This document shows, in pieces, positions 1-10,406 of a stretch of DNA of 64,000 bases. The notes below the pieces were generated by a model. It was not told the origin of the DNA. It made no database searches and was given only the letters and a program-made list of their open reading frames with translations. The position numbers were made by a program, and so were the translations under genes. Every line of letters begins with the position of its first letter. The stretch's first letter is position 1. Source of the stretch: Reticulascus tulasneorum (taxonomy: Eukaryota > Ascomycota > Sordariomycetes > Glomerellales > Reticulascaceae); contig LSAX01000003.1 of assembly GCA_001557505.1 (NCBI GenBank), positions 2,542,001 to 2,606,000 of the forward strand, written 5' to 3'.

Positions 1-1381
1 CCGACTGGGGAGTAACTAGGATGGCCTTGATCAAGTGTCCCGCTTAGATGGCGCCTCCACATAATCTGGGGTATGTGGGGGATCTAGCTTAGATCCGACT
101 TGGGCTCAAGATCGCGACGCTTGAGGATGCGGGGAAGTGCGTGTGACGCCCGTGGCCCTCTGCTGCTGTATCTTGGTAAGTGCTTTGATATCGAGCTCCC
201 TTCGAGCGGGTGTGGAGTAGTCTGTAGATCCACTGCGGGCTTTCAGGTTTGTCGGAGGAAAGGCCATAAGGATTCGTCGCTCTGGGCCAAGGGATGAAGC
301 TATTCGCATCCGGATACAGCCCCTACCAAGGGGCTCACACAACTTTCAAGTCGAGCTTGCGATCGAAGATCGGCGATATTATAACGTCCCGTAACAGCAT
401 GGACGAACATCAGAGAACAGAGAGTCTTTTACGATGTCTAGAAGATGGGGATGAGGGCACGCAACAGTGGATTATCGACAGTCTGATCGCAGGATCGGAT
501 TTGCACATGCGGATGGTTAGCTTAAGATAGGTAGGTGACTACATGTACACTCCAAGCGCTGGAGCTTGCTTGAGGGGCCCGTGAAGCAGGATTATGGATG
601 GGAAGCCTTTCCTCCGGAATGAAACTTCACATTCCCGCCGTCATTCCCGTCGTCATCCCACAAGCCTCCCCCTCCTCTAGGCACACACGTAACAACATCT
701 CGTGGTTCAAACGGCCCTAAGCATTCGGCAGAAAATCTTTTGATCCACCTCCGTTTCGATTAGCTTCCTTGGCTATCGCATCTAGAGAGAATGAACCCGA
801 TCCGTGAACGGATCCACTACCGTGCAGCCCTTCCTCCTCCCCCCCCCGGTGCCGCCCGCCAAAGTGGTCCCACTCTGCCCACTTCCTTTTCAACCTCAAA
901 TGCGTATAAACCACCTTAGTATCGGGAGTGGAGTTAAAGCATACTACGTAAGCCCATCGATCCTCTGCCTCTTCTTGCGCGGGGTAACGTGATTCTCGCT
1001 GAGCCTAGCCTACTGGAGTCGCCGTCTTGAAGAAATCAAGATGCGTTGATCCGGGCCTGGGCCCGCTCTGCGACCTAGAAACCTAGGGGCTGAGGGGTAG
1101 CGCTGCTCCGGCCGCACGCTTCGAGTCTCATCAACATCATACGTTAATTTTCTGTGGAGTGTATGGCACGACGCGGTACTATCACAAACCGCCTTGTGCA
1201 GTCCCTAGTGGGCATGGCGCCTGCGATCTATATAAGGCGCTGGCCGTCTTGATTCAGAGTTGGATAAATCTCTAAAGATACCTACCAAGCTCAACATACT
1301 AGATCTTACACCAGATCTTACACTCCAAGAAACAGTATTCATTATCCGCAAAGATTTATCTTTGCTATACAAACCGAGAAA
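1..1381. other. Upstream non-coding region
   Basis: No open reading frame here shows a recognisable family or fungal intron pattern; short frames up to about 80 codons overlap on both strands and look random. The last 150 bases are the promoter and leader of the alcohol dehydrogenase gene. A C-rich run lies near 838-848. Confidence 0.6.
1229..1236 (+). promoter_or_regulatory. TATA box of alcohol dehydrogenase gene
   Basis: TATATAAG lies about 150 bp before the start codon at 1382 and is followed by an A/C-rich leader. A clear TATA box is unusual among the genes of this window and fits a strongly or conditionally expressed enzyme. The position is seen directly; the function is inferred. Confidence 0.5.
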
Positions 1382-2585
1382 ATGAACGGTACAAACGGAA
1401 CCTCATCTAAAGTCCCAACCGAACAATGGGCACAAGTTATCGAGAAGACAGGCGGCCGTACGTTTACTTCCACTTCCTCCGGACACCATTCCCCCTTACT
1501 CTTCACTAACAACACTCTTCAGCTGCCGTTTTCAAAAAGATCCCCGTCCAGAAGCCCGGCCCTGACGAGGTCCTCATCAACATCAAGTACTCCGGTGTCT
1601 GCCACACCGACCTGCACGCTATGATGGGCGACTGGCCGCTGGAAACAAAAATGCCTCTTGTAGGCGGACACGAAGGCGCCGGCATCGTCGTCGCTCGCGG
1701 CGAACTTGTCGAAGATGTTCAGATCGGCGACTATGCCGGTGTCAAGTGGCTGAATGGCTCATGCCTAAGCTGCTCCTACTGCATGAATTGCGACGAGCCA
1801 CTTTGCGAGAAGGCATTGCTTTCAGGGTATACCGTTGATGGAACATTCCAGCAGGTATGTGACGCCATTTCTCACAATATCTCCTTATACACGCATCTAC
1901 TTACATCGTTATGCAGTACGCAGTTGCAAAGGCGGCACATGTGGCGCGTATTCCCAAGGAATGCAGCCTAGAGGCGATAGCACCTGTTCTTTGCGCCGGT
2001 ATCACGGTTTACAAGGGATTGAAAGTATCCGAGGCCAGACCCGGGCAATGGGTTGCCATCGTCGGTGCTGGCGGTGGTCTGGGAAGCTTGGCGCTGCAAT
2101 ACGCCAAAGCAATGGGTCTACATACCATTGCTATCGACGGTGGAGCTGAGAAGGGCGAGATGTGCAAAAAGCTCGGCGCAGCTGTGTACGTCGACTTCAC
2201 CACCACCAAGAACCTTGTCGAGGAGGTGAAGGCAGCTACCCCTGACGGGCTCGGCCCGCAGGCAGTCATTCTGGTCGCTGTCCAGGAGAAACCCTTTCAA
2301 CAGGCATCCGAATACGTCCGCTCACGCGGAACCGTTGTCTGCATCGGACTGCCAGCCCACGCCTACCTCCGAGCGCCTGTATTCGATACCGTGGTACGCA
2401 TGATCACCATTCGAGGCAGCTACGTTGGCAACCGGGCGGATACTGCCGAGGCGTTGGAGTTCTTCCGCCGTGGACTGATCAACGCACCATACAAGGTGAT
2501 TGGGTTGAGCAAGTTACAGGACGTTTTCACAATGATGAAGGAGGGCCAGATTGCTGGTCGCTATGTGCTTGATATGAGCAAATAG
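1382..2585 (+). CDS. ADH1: Zinc-dependent alcohol dehydrogenase (fungal ADH1 type)
   Basis: This is a cytosolic NAD-dependent medium-chain alcohol dehydrogenase interconverting ethanol and acetaldehyde. Three exons (1382-1457, 1523-1854, 1917-2585) join in phase to give 358 residues, close to the usual 350. The catalytic zinc ligands are visible as Cys52 in GVCHTDLH, His75 in GGHEGAG and Cys162 in [11 protein letters not shown]. The structural zinc lobe has Cys106, Cys109, Cys112 and Cys120, with an additional Cys115 between the last two. The Rossmann glycine motif VGAGGGLG sits near residues 185-192, followed by an acidic residue in AIDGG as expected for NAD. The first intron starts GTACGT and the second GTATGT. 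The gene faces ARP3 tail to tail, with 243 bp between stop codons. The fermentative role is inferred from the family; a wider substrate range is possible. Confidence 0.93.
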
Positions 2586-2828
2586 ATGACTCCCAAGGGT
2601 TGGGAAGATGGATATCTAATGCTGTCGAATTTGGAGTTCTGGAATGTACGATATCATTGTCTGCACCTATTAATGCAATTTTAAACGTTCACGTCTCTTG
2701 GGATTCGTCGCTGCGCGCGAAAGATCGAACCACATTGATGAATCTTGGTCCAAAACATATATTTTGGCCAGTTGTGAATGAATTAACAACTTTTGGAACA
2801 AGACCGACTTCTACTTGTCAAAGAAGTC

Positions 2829-4493
2829 CTATGAGCCCCCGGGTCCTCCCAGTAGTGCAAATCTCCTGACAATCCCCGGTCCATACTCTTGATACTGCTT
2901 AACGTTAGCGACATCCTGAATTGATGATTTCCTAAACAGCGAAGGCATACCTCTGCCTTTGTATGGCAATAAGATCGGAACTCCGGTGTTTGTCCCAGCA
3001 AGCTACCTCCGAACCAAGGACCATGTCTCTGTCTTTTGTGTGAGATTACTTGGACTTCCAAGCCACCACTCCTGGCACCGCCGCTGCGAACTTCACTTGC
3101 CCGGATCCTGGCATCAACCAACTGCTTGATGTCTCGCTGTAGCCGACGGCCAAAATCCTTGTATAGAGTGCTTCCGCCAGATAAGACAATATTCTTGTAA
3201 AGACCTCGACGAACATCGATAGGTGAGGATTGGATGACTCCGTCAACCACAACAGGCAGCGGAGTCAGGAAGTCGGAGCTATAGATCTCGGGGTTGAAGA
3301 AGATCTCAGGTGCGAGAAATCGCTCGTATCCCACATCAACAGTCACCTGGCGGCCACCGGGCTGAAGGACGGGGTGTTTGATGAATCGGGTAGGGTCTCG
3401 ATCGAAGCGGGAGAACTCCTTCACGATATCTGGACACACGTAACAGTGCTCCTCCTTAATTTCTTGCGCAGTTTTCAGTGATGAATCTGGCTCGCCTCGG
3501 TCTCGGAGCAGCGATTGCACGAAGTACGTAAGATCTCGACCAGCGATTGGGATGGACTTGATTGAGGATCCAATGACGTATCCCTCTGCCACCGGAATTA
3601 CATGGGTCACGCCGTCACCAGAGTCGATGACAGTGCCTGTCAAAGATCGGTCTTGTACCTTCGACGACGTCCACGAGGCAGCCAGGGCGAGAACTGCTTG
3701 TACGGCAATGTAGAGGCCGGCGCAGTTGTAGGATTCGAAAAAGATTTCGGCGGTGTTTTCACGGTTTTCAGGAGGGTTCAAAGGCTATGTCATGGTTAGC
3801 CACCACTAGTAGAGGGTCCTTGCAGAAATGTAATTGCGTACGGGCTCAGTGAGCAAGAAGAAGTGATCCTCTGGTTCTACCCGCAGATACTTGAAGATCG
3901 AGTTCGACCAGAATCTTTCCATATGATCCTACTCCCATGTCAGCTATAGTCCAAACCCCAGCTTTATAAACTGACCCAATTCTCTATTTGGCCGTGACGA
4001 ATGGGATAATGAAGTCCATATCCTGTTAGGTTAGACTTATCCGTGTTCTTGCGCATGCGACCAACTCACCAGGGCCTGAGGAGGCCGCTATCGCCTCGTC
4101 GCCAATGAAGAAATCAAGATCTTCCGTTCCCCTCTTCATGTTCAGATGGCCACCCGGTCCGGCCCCGCCGGTCAGAAAGGACGGCTTATTCGCAACCGCT
4201 GGTCGTCCCGACCCAGATCCCCCGCTGCCGCCGGCGGCGCTTTTTGTTGCGATTGCAGTTGGGAATACGAAGGAGGGAGAGTCGTTGCCGGCGAAACCTG
4301 GCGCACGAATTAGATACGCTCCTCGGAAAAGAGAGAGTACTCGCAGTAGTCGACATACCAAGTTTAGAAAAGCCCGTGCCGCTGGAGATGTGTTAGCCCT
4401 CATTGTCATGCCCAACATGACTGCTTCTGGGATGCGGGGCATATCTCGACAAACTTACTTGTCCATGACAACGGCGGGAGTTTGGTTAGCCAT
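2829..4493 (-). CDS. arp3: Actin-related protein 3 (Arp2/3 complex)
   Basis: ARP3 is a core subunit of the Arp2/3 complex, which nucleates branched actin at endocytic patches. Seven exons read on the minus strand (4459-4493, 4359-4381, 4070-4297, 3976-4022, 3842-3928, 2951-3784, 2829-2894) join in phase to 439 residues, the size expected for a fungal Arp3. The protein starts [20 protein letters not shown], the actin-fold phosphate-1 loop, and continues through [20 protein letters not shown] and [14 protein letters not shown]. The end of the sixth exon carries [13 protein letters not shown], which aligns with the Arp3 C-terminal region. A Gly/Ser-rich stretch in the third exon lies before [12 protein letters not shown], as in other filamentous fungi. 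The small first two exons (35 and 23 nt) are only found by splicing. The last exon encodes [18 protein letters not shown] before the stop. Confidence 0.95.
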
Positions 4494-5253
4494 TGTGGCG
4501 GTAGATTGAGGCTCTCAGTATATCCTAGTGGTAGGGGTATCGCATGAAGAAGGAAATATGATCTGGAGTTGAGGAGAGATGAATGATTACGACGTCGCGG
4601 GACCGAATTATGTGTGCCTTGTCTCGAAGCTCCAGTCTGCGGCTGTGCAGTCATCAGTGGTGGGTTGGCCCGCCCCACCAAATGATGTGGCGGGGCGGGT
4701 GGGGTTCATTGTGTGGACAGTAAGGATGTACCGTGCCCCAAGACTCAGATGCTGGACCTTCGCACAGTACCACTTTTGATAACCTCATGTTGACGACGAC
4801 GACGACTGTGATCCAAATGAAAACAAGTAGACGACTATATCAAACATGCAAAATTGACAATTCCCGGTGATGCCTACATTAGAATACCCGTTTATTTAAT
4901 TTGAATACGCTCTCATTCTTCGCTCTTAGCCTCTCACTTGCTCTCTATTCACACTTTTAGCTGGCAGGCTCTACTCACCCATATGAGAAGGGACAACGGG
5001 AGGCTACTTTGGTCATTCATATATCTGACGATGTCGAACTAGCTCCTGCATCTTGATTTCGAGGAAGGAGCACTCAAATATGGAGAAACAAGACCGGGCG
5101 GCGATATTTCAGTTGTACATCGAACGGGAAGGAAGACGCGGACTGAATTGATCGAGGAAGCTTTGCACCTCATTCTCGGATAGCATTTGACTTTAACCTC
5201 ACCTTGTGTGTTACGCTCCTCCACTCTTTGAAACTCCTCTTTTCCCCTCAAGT

Positions 5254-5490
5254 TTACATACGTTCATTTTCTAATATTGGCCTATTAGCCTCTAAGGCAT
5301 CTTTTTCGACTCGAGCACGCTCTTCTGCTGTGTACTGTTTGAGAGCCTTTGTGGCTTCGAGGATTTCTATCATCTGGTCTTCCATCGACAACGAGCCGCG
5401 CCATTTAACTTCCTGGCTACAGAAACGAGGCCTGCCTGGAATAGCTCGATTGAAGGACGCCCCGTGCTTGATCAGAGTCTTTCCAGCCAT
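5254..5490 (-). CDS. Small hypothetical protein, possibly incomplete
   Basis: A 78-codon frame starting MAGKTLIKHGASFNRAIPGR lies between the divergent ARP3 and Taspase-like genes. I do not recognise it. Its second half is rich in Glu, Ala and Lys and looks helical (EEILEATKALKQYTAEERAR-like character), which is more protein-like than most chance frames nearby. A strong donor GTATGT lies at the very end of the frame (ENE then CGTATGTAAA), so the real gene may splice into a further exon around 5041-5200. It could also be a chance frame inside the leader region of one of the flanking genes. No neighbour gives a functional hint. Confidence 0.35.
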   Translation of the reverse strand: MAGKTLIKHGASFNRAIPGRPRFCSQEVKWRGSLSMEDQMIEILEATKALKQYTAEERARVEKDALEANRPILENERM

Positions 5491-5662
5491 TCGTTTTCGT
5501 CGTTGATAATCGGCATGTTGGCGGTACTACTTGTGTCTTATACGATATCGCGCGCACAACCAATCCTCACACTATCTCCTTCCTTCCAAATCACTTAAGA
5601 CGACTTTACAGAGATACCCGTTCGAGTCTCATCTCAAAACCTCCAAGCAAATCTGGTTCATC

Positions 5663-7898
5663 ATGAGCGACCAGGCCGCGAGGAACACTAACGCTTCGCG
5701 ACGTCGGGCTAGTCCCTCCGATAACCGCATTACGCGATACGACAGCGAACGCCCGGAACCTGACAAAGTTCCTTCCGACTTAATTAATACTGTTTATGGA
5801 GCTGGCATGGAGACGTACATTCACTTTGCTCATGAGATGGGAAGCTTGGAAACTCCGCCACAGCCTCAACCTAAAGAGAGCTTAGGATGGAATCCTCTCT
5901 CCGAAGCTGCTACTCCTCAATTAACGAAATTTCAACCTATCTCTTCAGAACTGCGGACGTCTGAAACGGAAGCAGTTTTTGTAGACAAAGAACCCAGGGA
6001 TGCTCATGGAAAAACAGAACAGCTCCCCTCGACTACTGGTCAAGACTTTAACCAAAAGCGCCCACCACACTCTGTAATTAACAGTCAAGGTACTAAAGTG
6101 CCTAAAACTGGCCAGTTCAAAAGAGGTGCGCGGCTCGTTGGCGGAGCTAATGGCACTGTGGACAGAGGTATGAGGCGTGGTGGGAACAAGGGCAAGTTCA
6201 AAGGTGCCATCTTCATCCACGCAGGAGCTGGCTTTCATAGTCATCAGAACGAAAAAGTTCATCTCGAAGCTTGCAGCGAGTAAGTTGCTATGAAACTCTA
6301 CCAAGCAAATTGCTAACACGCTCAGTGCGGCCCTCATGGGCATGACTTTCTTGAAGTCTGGTGCTTCTGCGACTGAAGCTATCGAGGCTGCGTTGCGGGT
6401 CTTGGAAGATAAGGAAATTACTAACGCTGGGTACGGCTCAAATTTGTCGATGGATGGAACTGTCGAGTGCGACGCAACGATTGTCGATCACCTTGGACGA
6501 AGTGGTGCTTGCGGTGCAGTTCCTAGTAAGCCACTGGCCGTTTGCAAGCCGATGATTGTACCTGGCTAACTCATAGTCACCACAGTGATTCGCAATCCGA
6601 TTTGCTTAGCCAAGCTGATTCTCGACAAGAGCAATCAACCGTTAACACTGCGACGTGTTCCGCCGAACATATTGGTCGGAGAGGGAGCAACGGTGTTCGC
6701 CGAGAGGAATGGAATGAAGGTTGTTCCCAATGACTTCCTGATCTCAAAGAACGCACGAGACCGCTTTCTTCGATGGCAAGAAGACCTTAAGCGTGCTGAG
6801 GCGAAACTGAAAGAAGAGCTGCCGGGGAAATCCCAAGGAAAAGATGCCTCTTATATCAGCCCCGATACTTGCCAGTACGAAACTGCTTCGACGGCAGCTG
6901 TGGACCACAATCGGGTTGGGAGCAGCCACCAAAGAGACCACGCAAATGCAATTCTTACTGGAACTTGGAACGAAGGCCAACCTGACTCTCCACTACGTGG
7001 TTCCCCAGCCCTGGAAAGTCAAGTAATGAACTCGACGAACCTTCCACGTGGTTCGCCTTGGCAAGCTACAGATAGGAGCCCGTTGAGCTTTCTAGGATCT
7101 CTCAACTCGCAGAAAGGTACCTCGAAGCGGTCCCGCTTTACAAGTCGCCAAGACAACGACGCAGCATCGGACGTGGTTTTCAATCCATCTCATGAAGGCC
7201 ATCGGGATGGCTCAGCTTCTCCTCAGCGGTTCAATGAGCAGGTAAATTCAGAAAGCAACATCACCTTGCATGGACAGTCCCAGGGACCTCGTGGTATTAA
7301 GCGACCCTTGCTTTCCATTAGGAGTGAAGACGAAGATAATGTCACAGACACTATAGGTGCCATTGCCATTGATGAGAAGGGTAATATTGCAGCTGGGTCT
7401 TCCTCTGGAGGTATTGGAATGAAGCATCGAGGTCGTCTTGGACCAGCAGCTTTGGTTGGCATCGGAACGGCAGTCGTACCTTGTGAACCAGATGACGCGG
7501 ATAGTATCAGTGTGGCTACTGTCACTAGTGGCACTGGGGAACATATGGCGACAACGATGGCATCTCAACGATGCGCTGAGCGAATTTTTAACAGTACCCG
7601 ACGCGGCCCTCACGGCCAAGACGTTCCTGAGGATGATGAGGATCTTATCATGGAATCATTCATCTCAAAGGACTTCATGGACCATCCAGGCGTCAGGAAT
7701 TGCAGCTCGGTGGGAGCGATTGGTGTCATGACGGTGAAGAAGACGCGCGGGGGATACTACTTCTACTTCGCACACAACACTGACTCCTTCGCTTTGGCGT
7801 CGATGGGTGGCTCTGATAAGGAGCCTATGTGTGTCATGTCTCGGTTGGGAGATGGTTCTCAAGTTGCTCGTGGCGCACGGAAAATTCGGTTTGATTAA
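5663..7898 (+). CDS. TASP1: Taspase 1-like threonine aspartase (asparaginase_2 family, Ntn hydrolase)
   Basis: This belongs to the type-2 asparaginase / threonine-aspartase family, whose precursor cleaves itself before a catalytic threonine to give alpha and beta subunits. Exons 5663-6279, 6326-6525 and 6586-7898 join in phase to 709 residues. Family motifs are FIHAGAGFHS near residue 186, DATEAIEAAL-like helix, NAGYGSNLSMDGTVECDA, CGAVP and, after the cleavage point, DTIGAIAIDEKGNIAAGSSS. The predicted nucleophile is the threonine encoded at 7350-7352 (about residue 528). A beta-subunit TVTSGTGEHM and FAHNTDSFALASMG complete the fold. The alpha part is very long, because about 150-200 residues of Ser/Arg/Asp-rich linker separate FLRWQEDLKRAEAKLKEEL from the cleavage site. 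The start at 5663 (MSDQAARNTNASRRR) was preferred because the frame before it has no conserved look; an in-frame start at 5531 is also open. True substrate unknown. Confidence 0.85.
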
Positions 7899-8652
7899 TA
7901 GATCGCCTTCCTACATGGGCCATAATGGATTTGCTGGTACTACACGGAATGATCCAGGAGGTATAGGCTGTGATCGGACGAGTTGTCCTGTTGAAATCTT
8001 TCAACGCACCAGAGGTTGCTAGAGCTCTCCGGCCCCTCATCTTCGCCTTATGTACCTATAGCTCTCTTTATCACGGAGGTCAAGGATGGGAGGACTTCTA
8101 TGTATGATTTCTTTGTATTAGTGATACCCGGATACACTTAGCCTACATCCTAGGAATCGACTACCACCGAATCGGAAGCGTCGTTGATGTAGAGTGACGC
8201 CGTGGCATCCTCAACTGTGCTACTTACGCGCTACTTTTGGCGTGAAGCGCATTGAGAGGACATTACTGATACAAGACCATCTCCGTAAAGATATATATAT
8301 AGAGCTGCTGGTACTGACCCTGACCATGATTAACCCTAGAGATATTCTCCATATCCAACGCCTGCCAAGCCCAATCCAGAAAGTGTCACGAACCATCTAT
8401 ACTACCTGCTGGGTGTAAAGAAATCAACCGGCCAGCGTCCGCATGCTCTTAAATCAGCCGGCTGCCCACCTTTGCATCTGCTGCCAACCCTCTCTTCGCT
8501 AACTACGCCCGGCTCATAGTGAACTCCAAGACTCGGTTCCGGCTTTCCGGGGATTTTGTCGAAGCTCCCGATCCATTCATCGCCCCTACTTCGTCAAGCT
8601 GACCTCCTTTTCCAGGTCATAGGCAGCGTTTTGATTTGACTTGCAACCTCTG
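7899..8652. other. Convergent intergenic region
   Basis: Non-coding stretch between the converging Taspase-like and TFB4 genes, the widest of the tail-to-tail gaps in the dense block. It should hold both 3' untranslated regions. Nothing else recognised. Confidence 0.6.
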
Positions 8653-9732
8653 CTATGGGCGGGGTGTGCCGCCAGGCGTACCGGTTTCTTCTCTGATGGA
8701 TCCATTGGCCAGGATCTTCTTCTTCTTCTTCTTCCTCTTGACGGCCACAGCCGGCTTCGCACCATAGCTGCCAAGTGCTAGTTTCGTGCCGCAGGTTAAG
8801 CACTCTGCGTTCTCAGGCACTTCACAGAAGATGCTGAGGCAGATAGAGCACACGAACCCCGTATCCACCACCCGCCCATGACAGAAACACGCCGCTCGAA
8901 AATCCACGGTGTGGTGCGTCGGAGGGATTAGCGAATCACGAGCCTCAGCATCTGCTACGAAGCCGAACATGAGGTAGCTTAGTAGACCTTGCGGAGATGT
9001 GGCTTGGAGGAACGTGCCGTTGGTTATGTAGCTTGCTTGTTGGAGGAAAGTTGCATCACCTGACAGCGCGAGGGTATCGATTGCGATTTGAGCGTGGGCG
9101 GCAGCAAATACAGCATTCATCGTGGGGATGTATTGGACTGGCTCCGAGTCCGAGACGGAGATAACGAGGATGCGGGCGTTGAGGCCCGGGAGGGCCGAAG
9201 AGGAGGAGCCCTTGTTGGCGTCGGAAGAGGTCTTGGTCGCGGAAAGTGAGAGGGAGGTTTTGTTGATGTGACATAGGGCCATGGTCAGGGCTCCTGAGAG
9301 CTGGGTGGTGGTGGAGGATAGATCATCTTCTGTCGTTCCTGATACCAGACTCCGGAGGGATGGTAGTACGGCAGTTTCGATTTGGGCGAACTGAGGGTAT
9401 TTGTTTGCTGAGGAAGTATTCCCTGTCGAGGGTAGTGCATCTGCCATATCGACGTCTTCGGACGAGGTGTGCGTCGAGGGCTCGGGTCTGGGCGGGTACA
9501 GCCATACTGCTCGGTTGGTGTGCGAAGCTATTATGGCAACCTGGTTCGTATTGCTAAAAGCAAGGTGTGCGTTGACGAAGATGAGGATATTAGCGATCGC
9601 CTTGGATATGGGCAGGTCGTCGCCGAGGGCTGCCCAGGCCCGAGGGTTGGTGTCTATTACTATGGAACAGAGCGAAGGCGTTTCTTCTGAGGTGGCCACC
9701 TCATAGTGGTCCGAGGCATCGACGGCGTTCAT
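8653..9732 (-). CDS. tfb4: TFIIH subunit Tfb4 (p34)
   Basis: Tfb4 is a structural subunit of the TFIIH core, acting in RNA polymerase II initiation and nucleotide excision repair in the nucleus. The single exon encodes 359 residues from ATG at 9732. The N-terminal two thirds is a von Willebrand-A-like domain beginning SLCSIVIDTNPRAWAALG and including LPGLNARILVISVSDSEPVQ. The C-terminus holds a zinc ribbon with paired cysteines (FRAACFCHGR, GFVCSICLSIFC, CLTCGTKL). It ends with a lysine run (KRKKKKKK) encoded by repeated AAG codons near 8719-8740, then a short Gly/Pro tail. The Thr/Ser-rich segment around HTSSEDVDMADALPSTGN is a fungal insertion. It is divergent from CRO1 across 674 bp. Confidence 0.93.
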   Translation of the reverse strand: MNAVDASDHYEVATSEETPSLCSIVIDTNPRAWAALGDDLPISKAIANILIFVNAHLAFSNTNQVAIIASHTNRAVWLYPPRPEPSTHTSSEDVDMADALPSTGNTSSANKYPQFAQIETAVLPSLRSLVSGTTEDDLSSTTTQLSGALTMALCHINKTSLSLSATKTSSDANKGSSSSALPGLNARILVISVSDSEPVQYIPTMNAVFAAAHAQIAIDTLALSGDATFLQQASYITNGTFLQATSPQGLLSYLMFGFVADAEARDSLIPPTHHTVDFRAACFCHGRVVDTGFVCSICLSIFCEVPENAECLTCGTKLALGSYGAKPAVAVKRKKKKKKILANGSIREETGTPGGTPRP

Positions 9733-10406
9733 GTTGCACTGTACACGTGCTTCGAAGCGAGGGCATTCCTAGGGAGCATTGGGAGGATATGTAGGCAGCC
9801 GGGGATATAATTAGGACAGCTAGGCTTGGCGAGTATCACCGATGTTTCCTGTGTGGATGTTTTGGCGAAGCTCGGATTGCATCACATTCTAAAAAAGAGT
9901 ATCGAGTTTACATGCATCATTGGCAAATGGTCTGTGCTGAAAACACTCTACGGGATACCTCAGTAAGAGATGGGCCCCCCCTGCTGTGTGGGCGGTTTTC
10001 ACTGGCGTGGTGGGGGCCACGGCGCGTCCCAACCGCAGGACCGTAGGCGCCAACACACGTGATTGCCCCGCTATATTCTTGTATCATTGCGCTGTTTTTA
10101 GGCCCCATGTGCCTGATCTGGTGGATGGAGGGGCATCTGAAATAAAAAAAGAAACTAGGGGAAGGGACAGTCGGAATTACCAACCCATAACCTGTGCGCG
10201 ACTATCTGTCAGCTCTCCTTCTCACCGTGAAACCCTCAGAGCTCTTATCTCATCAGGTTTCCCTTCTCAGCACATTCTTTTTTTGCCTCATTACTTATAC
10301 CCACCGGCTCTCCCCTTCTTCTTCTCGCTTCTGTCTCCTCACAACACGCCATACAGACAGACACCCCACACGAGAGATTCCTCCCCATCTGTCTACCCGC
10401 CCAAGT
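9733..10406. promoter_or_regulatory. Shared tfb4/cro1 promoter region
   Basis: Head-to-head intergenic region for TFB4 (minus) and CRO1 (plus). It holds a CACGTGATT E-box at 10056-10064. Toward CRO1 it becomes pyrimidine-rich (about 10200-10400), typical of a fungal leader. An in-frame extension of the CRO1 frame to 10194 lacks conserved character, so I treat it as leader. Confidence 0.5.

Noticed and set aside
5611..5640. GTTCGAGTC B-box-like sequence
   Set aside because: No matching A box or stems upstream; falls in the leader of the Taspase-like gene.
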